From NCBI GenBank assembly GCA_022508635.1, contig JAFLUV010000040.1, forward strand, positions 1-7,159: 7,159 nucleotides of DNA, read 5' to 3'. A program made the translations under genes and the position numbers. The stretch comes from Prevotellaceae bacterium. Its GTDB lineage: Bacteria > Bacteroidota > Bacteroidia > Bacteroidales > Bacteroidaceae. The notes under the pieces are model-generated. The model made no database searches, was not told where the DNA came from, and saw only the letters and a program-made list of their open reading frames with translations. Positions 1 to 5,619 of this stretch are shown in pieces (positions within the stretch are counted from its first letter, which is position 1; each line of letters opens with the position of its first letter).

Positions 1-30
1 TGTTCTTCCCGCTTTTTCTGAATGGCGGAT

Positions 31-61
31 TTTGAAGTTTGAAAGATAAGTCGTATCTTTG
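31..61 (+). promoter_or_regulatory. Bacteroidetes-type promoter upstream of V-ATPase subunit D
   Basis: TTTG at 31-34 is followed, after 19 nt, by TATCTTTG at 54-61. This is an exact match to the Bacteroidetes sigma-ABfr pattern (-33 TTTG, -7 TAnnTTTG). Transcription would start near 67-70, leaving a 5' untranslated region of about 45 nt before the ATG at 113. All three forward frames carry stops early in 1-49, so the segment is probably intergenic. It suggests that D, I and what follows can be transcribed independently of whatever lies upstream. No operator or riboswitch is apparent in 62-112. Confidence 0.7.
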
Positions 62-112
62 TGCCCAAATTAGCGATTGATGACTATAGACGGAACACAG
101 AACGTTTAAGTA

Positions 113-718
113 ATGGCCATAAAGTTTCAATATAACAAAACTTCGCTCCAGCAGATAGAGAAAGCACTGAAGATGAGACAGCGCACACTGCCCATCATCA
201 AGAGCAAGGAGACAGCACTGCGGCTGGAGGTGAAGAAATGCAAGGCGGAAGCCGAAGAACTGGAACGCAAGCTGCAAAGCCAGATAGAGGGATACGAGAG
301 GATGTATGCCCTGTGGGGCGAGTTCGACCCCTCGCTCGTCAGCTTAGACGACGTAGAGCTCTCGGTCAAGAAGATAGCAGGCGTGCGTATCCCCATACTC
401 AGCAACATCAGCCTCAAGGTTAAGCCCTTCGGCCTGTTCAGCGCACCGAAGTGGTACTTCGACGGCATCAAGCTGCTGCAAGGCCTCGCCAAGACCGCCG
501 TGGAACGCGAGTTCGTCACTGCAAAGCTCCACCTCCTGGAACACGCACGCAAGAAGACCACACAGAAGGTGAACCTCTTCGAGAAGGTGCAGATACCCGG
601 CTACCAGGAGGCAGTGCGTAAGATAAAACGCTTCATGGAGGACGAGGAGAACCTCTCCAAGTCATCACAGAAGATACTGAAGTCGCTTCAGGAGAAAAGA
701 AAGGAGGCCATCGCATGA
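113..718 (+). CDS. ntpD: V-type ATP synthase/ATPase subunit D (central stalk)
   Basis: This 201-residue protein is the central rotor-shaft subunit. It sits inside the A3B3 head and passes torque between ATP turnover and the membrane ring; it acts in the cytoplasm at the inner membrane face. The sequence has the family layout: a long charged helix at about residues 5-70 (beginning KFQYNKTSLQQIEKAL and rich in K, E, R and L), a short beta-rich middle at about 80-115, and a second long amphipathic helix from about 120 to 200. The two helices should form the antiparallel coiled coil. The length is close to the usual 200-210. The ATG at 113 begins the conserved N-terminal helix and has no Shine-Dalgarno, as is normal in this phylum. 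The stop overlaps the next start as ATGA. Family identity also rests on the I and K genes that follow. Confidence 0.94.
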   Translation: MAIKFQYNKTSLQQIEKALKMRQRTLPIIKSKETALRLEVKKCKAEAEELERKLQSQIEGYERMYALWGEFDPSLVSLDDVELSVKKIAGVRIPILSNISLKVKPFGLFSAPKWYFDGIKLLQGLAKTAVEREFVTAKLHLLEHARKKTTQKVNLFEKVQIPGYQEAVRKIKRFMEDEENLSKSSQKILKSLQEKRKEAIA

Positions 719-2589
719 TAGAGAGAATGAAGAAGCTCACCTTCCTGGTGACACAAAAAGAATACGACAGCTTCATAGCAGGCCTTCGCCAGCAGGGCGT
801 GGTACACGTACAGCAGCTCAGGCAGGGACAGACAAGCCCTGAACTGCAACAGGCACTCGACCTGAGGCTCCGCTATCAGCAAGCCATCGACTACCTAAGC
901 ATCTCGCTTAGCGCCTGGGGCAAGGAGAACCACCAGCAGACCAACGGCACATCGCCTCTTGACCCTCACGCCGCACTCGAGCAAGTCGAGACTCTGAAGG
1001 CAGAGGAAGTCAACATCCGCCACACTATCGACGCAACGGAGAAGAACATCCGGCGCCTCGAGCCTTGGGGCAACTTCGACTGGAAGAGCATAGAGCGCCT
1101 GCAACAAGAGACAGGCATGCAGGTCTGCTTCTACGCCTGCGCCGCCAAGTCCTTCCAACGGGAATGGGCGGAGAAGTACTTCGCCACGCCTGTAGAAGAA
1201 TACCAAAAGCGCATCTACTTCCTGGCATTCTCCGACACAGAGCCCGACATAAAGGCTGAACGCCTGGAACTGCCGACAGGCTCGCTCGACGAATACCGCA
1301 AGAAAGCGGCAGAAGCCAAGGAAGCCCTCCAAAAGAACCACGACATGACCTGCTGGCTCGCACGTCAGCACCACGAGACCCTGATACAAGGACTGCAACA
1401 GGCTCAGGGCGAGATACAGCTGCGCGAGGTAGAGCTCTCGGACGAAAGCATCGCAGACGGAGCCATCCGCCTCATGGTAGGATGGACGCTGGCAGACAAG
1501 GCAGAAGCACTTGCCAAGTGGCTCGATGAGAAACAAGTCTACTACGAGCTGGAAGATCCTGCCTTCGAGGACGACGTACCCGTCAAGATAACCAACGGCA
1601 GCTACACGCGCCTCTTTGAACCCATCCTGCGCATGTACTCCCTGCCTAACTATCGCGACATTGACCCGAGCCTCTTCTTTGCTCCCTTCTTCATGCTCTT
1701 CTTCGGCCTTTGCATGGGTGACGGCGGCTATGGCCTGCTCGTCCTGCTTGGCGGCATCCTGATGGCACTGAAAGGCAGCGAGGAGACAAAGAGCTACGGA
1801 CGGCTCGGTATCTGGCTCGGCATCACGACAACCGTATGTGGCCTGCTCACAGGAACCTTCTTCGGTATCGACCTGACTACACAGGACTGGGCAATATTGG
1901 CTCCCGTCAAATCCTATTTCATCAACGACAACGGCGTAGGTCCCATCTTCGGCTATTCGCCCATGATGGTCATATCCGTCATCATCGGCTTTGTGCAAGT
2001 ACTCTTAGGCATGGCGCTGAAGGCTTGCAAGGCCTGGAAGAACTATGGCTTCGGCTATGCTATCAGCACGTTCTCATGGATAGCAGCACTGCTGTCACTC
2101 ATTGCCCTCACATGCTTGCCCACTGACACAAACGCTTTTGAATACATACGCTACCTGCTCATGGGCATCCTCGGCATCAGCACCATAGGCATATTCTTGT
2201 ACAACAATCCGTCGGCATATAAGAATCCCGTTACGGGTCCGCTGCTCAACATAGGCAGCGGCGTATGGGCAACCTACGGAATGGCCACAGGCCTGCTCGG
2301 CGACCTGCTCAGCTACATCCGCCTCTTTGCACTGGGACTGACAGGCGGCGTGCTTGGCGGCGTGTTCAACTCGCTTGCCTACGACATGACCTCCAGCCTT
2401 CCCTGGACTGTCCGCTGGCTTCCGATGGTTCTTATCCTGCTTGCAGGACATGGCATCACTTTCGCCTTGAGCATGATTAGTGCCTTCGTTCATCCCATGC
2501 GACTCACCTTCGTAGAGTTCTTCAAGAATGCCGACTTCAGCGGCGGCGGCAAAGAGTACACGCCTTTCAAGGCTGTCCACAAGTCATAA
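715..2589 (+). CDS. ntpI: V-type ATP synthase/ATPase subunit I (membrane stator, a-subunit homologue)
   Basis: This 624-residue protein is the stator that forms the ion half-channels against the rotating K ring. Residues 1-310 are a hydrophilic, helical cytosolic arm that contacts the peripheral stalk. Residues 315-600 are a membrane domain of about seven or eight hydrophobic segments. It opens with the family signature D315-I-D-P, followed by FFAPFFMLFFGL and the glycine-rich G335-D-G-G-Y-G340. The segment LLSYIRLFALGL carries Arg536, which matches the essential arginine that releases the ion from the ring carboxylate. Near the C-terminus, GHGITF and H593-P-M-R-L-T-F-V-E-F-F are also family hallmarks. 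The length is normal. The start at 715 overlaps the stop of subunit D by 4 nt, so translational coupling is likely. A 194-nt gap separates it from K. Confidence 0.97.
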   Translation: MIERMKKLTFLVTQKEYDSFIAGLRQQGVVHVQQLRQGQTSPELQQALDLRLRYQQAIDYLSISLSAWGKENHQQTNGTSPLDPHAALEQVETLKAEEVNIRHTIDATEKNIRRLEPWGNFDWKSIERLQQETGMQVCFYACAAKSFQREWAEKYFATPVEEYQKRIYFLAFSDTEPDIKAERLELPTGSLDEYRKKAAEAKEALQKNHDMTCWLARQHHETLIQGLQQAQGEIQLREVELSDESIADGAIRLMVGWTLADKAEALAKWLDEKQVYYELEDPAFEDDVPVKITNGSYTRLFEPILRMYSLPNYRDIDPSLFFAPFFMLFFGLCMGDGGYGLLVLLGGILMALKGSEETKSYGRLGIWLGITTTVCGLLTGTFFGIDLTTQDWAILAPVKSYFINDNGVGPIFGYSPMMVISVIIGFVQVLLGMALKACKAWKNYGFGYAISTFSWIAALLSLIALTCLPTDTNAFEYIRYLLMGILGISTIGIFLYNNPSAYKNPVTGPLLNIGSGVWATYGMATGLLGDLLSYIRLFALGLTGGVLGGVFNSLAYDMTSSLPWTVRWLPMVLILLAGHGITFALSMISAFVHPMRLTFVEFFKNADFSGGGKEYTPFKAVHKS

Positions 2590-2783
2590 CAATTCATCAT
2601 CGAGAGTTAAATCAACTACAATAATTATTAATCCCTCATAAGGCATTGTTCAACGGTCACGACGAAGTGAGCCGACCCAGAATAGCAATATAGTATACAA
2701 TAAGGTTGCAAAGCCCGGCAAAGGCATACTGGATTATGATTCGCGGACTATGACTTATGAACTAAAAACACACAAAACATTTT
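2590..2783 (+). other. 194-nt untranslated leader/intergenic gap before subunit K, with a bulged stem-loop
   Basis: This is the longest gene-free stretch inside the ATPase cluster, whereas the neighbouring D and I genes overlap. It has no ORF of useful size, only mini-ORFs of a few codons such as the one at 2757-2765. It contains a possible stem-loop: CGGTCAC (2654-2660) can pair with GTGA-G-CCG (2667-2674) around the loop GACGAA, with one bulged G. No T-run follows, so it is not a standard terminator. TAAGGTTG at 2701-2708 is one mismatch from TAnnTTTG but has no TTTG at the right distance upstream, so a promoter here is only weakly supported. The gap may serve to set K expression separately, since the rotor ring needs many copies of K. 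Confidence 0.4.
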
Positions 2784-3227
2784 ATGGAAATTTTATTAGC
2801 TTACCTGGGTGTAGCACTTTGCGTAGCCCTCTCCGGTATCGGTAGTGCCTATGGCGTAACTATCTGTGGCAATGCTGCCATCGGTGCGTTTAAGAAGAAC
2901 CCCACGGCCAGTGGCTCCTACATGGGTCTGTCGGCCTTGCCCTCTTCTCAGGGTCTGTATGGCTTCGTCGGCTTCTTCATGCTCAATAGCAAGGTGACGG
3001 CTGACATTACGATGCCTGCTGCCTGTGCCATCTTCGGCGTTGGCCTTGCCCTCGGCCTCGTGGCTCTCTTCAGTGCAGTCCGCCAGGCTAAGGTTTGTGC
3101 CAATGGTATCAGCGCCATCGGTGCAGGTCACAATGCTTTCGGCACCACTATGGTGCTCGCCGTGTTCCCCGAGCTCTATGCCATCCTCGGCTTGCTCGTG
3201 CTTATCCTGACGGCAAACGCTCTATAA
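2784..3227 (+). CDS. ntpK: V-type ATP synthase/ATPase subunit K (rotor ring proteolipid)
   Basis: This 147-residue, very hydrophobic protein has four membrane helices arranged as two hairpins (about residues 3-28, 46-68, 78-100 and 115-145). It is the ion-carrying subunit of the rotor ring. Each hairpin has the family pattern, but only the second keeps a membrane carboxylate, Glu130 in FPELYAILGLL; the first hairpin has Gln56 in LPSSQGLYGF. From memory of the E. hirae NtpK structure (156 residues), its Na+ ligands L61, T64, Q65, Q110 and E139, plus Y68, fall at a constant offset of 9 on L52, S55, Q56, Q101, E130 and Y59 here. Only T to S is changed. The offset equals the length difference, which supports the ATG at 2784. 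The protein partners with subunit I (Arg536). Confidence 0.97.
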   Translation: MEILLAYLGVALCVALSGIGSAYGVTICGNAAIGAFKKNPTASGSYMGLSALPSSQGLYGFVGFFMLNSKVTADITMPAACAIFGVGLALGLVALFSAVRQAKVCANGISAIGAGHNAFGTTMVLAVFPELYAILGLLVLILTANAL

Positions 3228-3261
3228 GAATTTATACATATTTAATATAATAGACACCAAG

Positions 3262-4176
3262 ATGAAACCGACACTATTCCTTCTTGCTGCAGGCATGGGC
3301 AGCCGCTACGGTGGCCTCAAGCAGCTTGACACACTCGGCCCTCAGGGTCAAAGCATCATGGACTACAGCATCTACGATGCTATCCAAGCCGGTTTTGGCA
3401 AGATTGTCTGGGTTATCCGTCGTGACTTCGAAGAGCAGTTCCGTACCCAGATTCTCGCTAAGTACGAGGGGCATATCCCCTGTGAACTCTGCTTCCAGAG
3501 CCTTGATGCACTGCCCGAAGGCTTCACCGTTCCCGAGGGCCGCGAGAAGCCTTGGGGTACCAACCACGCTGTTCTCATGGGCAAGGATGTCATCAAGGAG
3601 CCGTTCGCCGTGCTCAATTGTGATGACTTCTACGACCGCGATGCCTTCCGTGTGATGGGCAAGTTCCTGAGCGATCTGCCCGAAGGCAGTAAGGGCAAGT
3701 ACGCAATGGTTGGCTTCCGTGTGGACAATACCCTGAGCGAGAGCGGCACCGTAAGCCGTGGCATCTGCGAGAACGACGAGAAGACGCACCTGCTCACAGG
3801 TGTCGTGGAGCGCACGAAGATAGAGCGTCACGATGGCGTGGTACAGTATCTCGACGAGAACGGCCAGTGGGTCAGCATTCCCGACAATACGCCCGTGAGC
3901 ATGAACTTCTGGGGCTTCACGCCCGACTATTTCGAGTACAGTGAGGCTTACTTCAGGACGTTCCTCTCCGACCCGAAGAATCAGGCGAACCTGAAGAGCG
4001 AGTTCTTCATTCCTCTCATGGTAGACCATCTCATCAAGACGGGCGAGGCTACGTGCGAGGTGCTCGATACGACGAGCAAGTGGTTCGGCGTTACCTACCC
4101 GGAAGACCGTCCGGAGGTTGTTGCCAAGCTTGCTGCCCTGCATGACGCAGGCCAGTATCCTGACAAGATGTTCTAA
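3262..4176 (+). CDS. Nucleotidyltransferase family protein (sugar-phosphate nucleotidylyltransferase-like)
   Basis: This 304-residue cytoplasmic protein has the fold signature of NTP transferases, which join a nucleoside triphosphate to a sugar phosphate or similar group. The N-terminal LLAAGMGSRYGGLKQ (residues 7-21) is the nucleotide-binding loop, with G11-x-G-x-R15 and K20. PWGTNHAVL (97-105) matches the base- and sugar-contacting region. NCDDFYD (119-125) supplies the metal-binding aspartates D121 and D122. Later segments VSMNFWGF and KWFGVTYPEDRPEV complete the pattern of a Bacteroidetes subfamily annotated only as nucleotidyltransferase. The substrate cannot be read from the sequence. 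The gene begins 34 nt after K with no clear promoter in the AT-rich gap, so it is probably co-transcribed with K, and an intrinsic terminator follows. No kinase or glycosyltransferase partner lies beside it. Confidence 0.88.
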   Translation: MKPTLFLLAAGMGSRYGGLKQLDTLGPQGQSIMDYSIYDAIQAGFGKIVWVIRRDFEEQFRTQILAKYEGHIPCELCFQSLDALPEGFTVPEGREKPWGTNHAVLMGKDVIKEPFAVLNCDDFYDRDAFRVMGKFLSDLPEGSKGKYAMVGFRVDNTLSESGTVSRGICENDEKTHLLTGVVERTKIERHDGVVQYLDENGQWVSIPDNTPVSMNFWGFTPDYFEYSEAYFRTFLSDPKNQANLKSEFFIPLMVDHLIKTGEATCEVLDTTSKWFGVTYPEDRPEVVAKLAALHDAGQYPDKMF

Positions 4177-4193
4177 CAAGACTTATTCACACC

Positions 4194-4233
4194 AGCCCCT
4201 CCCCCATCAAGGGGAGGGGCTTAATTATTTTTT
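4194..4233 (+). terminator. Strong intrinsic terminator after the nucleotidyltransferase gene
   Basis: A perfect 11-bp stem pairs AGCCCCTCCCC (4194-4204) with GGGGAGGGGCT (4211-4221) around the loop CATCAA (4205-4210). An AT-rich stretch follows, ending in six T (4228-4233). The stem is almost entirely G-C. This closes the transcript that begins upstream of subunit D or K. The T-run ends only 3 nt before the fucosidase ATG at 4237, so the hairpin also occupies that gene's immediate leader. C-rich/G-rich hairpins of this kind also occur as dispersed repeats in some bacterial genomes, and a repeat origin cannot be excluded from one copy. Confidence 0.85.
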
Positions 4234-4236
4234 GAC

Positions 4237-5613
4237 ATGAAACGTATCTATACTTTCTTACTTACCTTTCTGCTGACGCTTGCCGTTACGGCGCAAGGCC
4301 TTGTCGTCAGCGACGAGACACGACGTATCCGCGAAGACTTCCAAGACCGCAAGTTCGGCATTTTCCTCCACTGGGGTATCTATTCCATGCTGGCCGACGG
4401 AGAGTGGATCATGTACGGGCGGCGCATTGACCGCGATGAATACGCCAAGCTGGCGGGAGGCTTCTGTCCGTCCTGGTTCAGCGCACGCGAATGGGTGGAG
4501 CTTTTCAAGGAGGCCGGTGCCCAGTACGTTACTTTTACGAGCAGGCATCACGACGGCTTTTCGATGTGGGCGACGAAGGCGAGCCCGTACAACATCGTGG
4601 AGTCGACGCCTTACGGACGCGACGTCCTGAAGTCGCTGGCCGATGCTTGCAGCGAGCACGGCATGAAGCTGCACATCTACTACAGCCACATGGACTGGCA
4701 GAGGCCTGACTATCCGACGGGAAGCACGAGCGGGAATCTCCCCCACGACGACGGGACTGCGAACTGGGACAGCTACTATGCCTTCATGAATGCCCAGCTG
4801 ACGGAGCTGCTGACGGAGTACGGGCCGATTGGCGCCATCTGGTTCGACGGCATGTGGGACCATAAGGAGAAGGAGTTCGACTGGCGCCTGGATGACCAGT
4901 ATGCTCTTATCAAGCGGCTGCAGCCGAAGTGCCTTATCGGCAACAACCACCACGGGGCTCCCATCGGGCTGGAGGACTTCCAGCTCTTCGAGCAGGATTT
5001 GCCGGGGCAGAACACTGCGGGCTTCAGCGGCGAGGCGAAGGTGTCGCAGCTGCCCTTGGAGACGTGCATGACGATGAACAATACCTGGGGATACAGCATC
5101 ACGGACAAGAACTACAAGAGCGGGGACGAGCTCATCCGGCGCCTGGTGAAGGCTGCCGGGATGAATGCCAACTTCCTGCTGAACATCGGTCCCCGGCCTG
5201 ACGGACAGCTGCCCGACGAGGCGGTGGAGAGGCTCCGGCATATCGGTGCCTTCATGGACGCGAACAGCTCGACCATCTATGATACGCGGGGCGGCTGCGT
5301 GCCTCCGCAGGACTGGGGCGTCACGACGCAGAGGGGCAGGACGCTCTTCATACATATCCTGAACAAGGAGAAGGACGGGAAGGTGGTGAACGAAGGCCTG
5401 GAGCGCAAGGACGGCGGCGCGTTGTCGCTGTTCCTTCCCCTGAGCGGCCAGTCGCTGTCGAAGGTTACGCTGCGCAGCGACGGCTCGGCGCTGCAGTTCC
5501 AGCGCGAGGGGGACGGCTACCGCATCTTCCTGCCGAAGCGTCCCGACAGCGTGGACTGCATACTGACGGCTACGCTGTCCTCGGGCTCCGACGCACAGAG
5601 GACGGGGGAGTAA
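4237..5613 (+). CDS. Secreted alpha-L-fucosidase, glycoside hydrolase family 29
   Basis: This 458-residue retaining exo-glycosidase should release terminal alpha-L-fucose from host or dietary glycans in the periplasm. Residues 1-19 form a signal peptide (MKRIYTFLLTFLLTLAVTA) with a probable type I cleavage before Q20. There is no lipobox. The catalytic barrel covers about residues 25-350. Its GH29 motifs are FGIFLHWGIYSM with H45-W46-G47, SRHHDGF with H104 and H105 (fucose pocket), IWFDGMWD with the predicted nucleophile D204, LETCMTMNNTWGY (274-286), and NFLLNIGPRPDGQLP. The acid/base residue is not certain; E252 and E275 are candidates. Residues from about 355 on fit the C-terminal beta-sandwich. 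The start at 4237 is fixed by the signal peptide, yet lies 3 nt from a terminator T-run with no promoter between. Linkage specificity and GH29 subfamily cannot be told by eye. Confidence 0.95.
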   Translation: MKRIYTFLLTFLLTLAVTAQGLVVSDETRRIREDFQDRKFGIFLHWGIYSMLADGEWIMYGRRIDRDEYAKLAGGFCPSWFSAREWVELFKEAGAQYVTFTSRHHDGFSMWATKASPYNIVESTPYGRDVLKSLADACSEHGMKLHIYYSHMDWQRPDYPTGSTSGNLPHDDGTANWDSYYAFMNAQLTELLTEYGPIGAIWFDGMWDHKEKEFDWRLDDQYALIKRLQPKCLIGNNHHGAPIGLEDFQLFEQDLPGQNTAGFSGEAKVSQLPLETCMTMNNTWGYSITDKNYKSGDELIRRLVKAAGMNANFLLNIGPRPDGQLPDEAVERLRHIGAFMDANSSTIYDTRGGCVPPQDWGVTTQRGRTLFIHILNKEKDGKVVNEGLERKDGGALSLFLPLSGQSLSKVTLRSDGSALQFQREGDGYRIFLPKRPDSVDCILTATLSSGSDAQRTGE

Positions 5614-5619
5614 GGGCGT

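Noticed and set aside
8..34. Short CCGC...GCGG inverted repeat near the window start as a terminator of an upstream gene
   Set aside because: It is only a 4-bp stem with a large loop and no real T-run, so it is within chance expectation.
895..1998. 367-codon minus-strand open frame inside subunit I
   Set aside because: It lies wholly within a confident subunit I gene, has no recognisable motif, and is explained by codon bias of the sense strand.
2701..2708. TAAGGTTG as a -7 promoter box for subunit K
   Set aside because: It has one mismatch to TAnnTTTG and no TTTG about 19-21 nt upstream, so it is too weak to list as a promoter.
3274..4179. 301-codon minus-strand open frame opposite the nucleotidyltransferase
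   Set aside because: The sense strand has clear nucleotidyltransferase motifs. The antisense product shows none, and its length follows from sense codon use.
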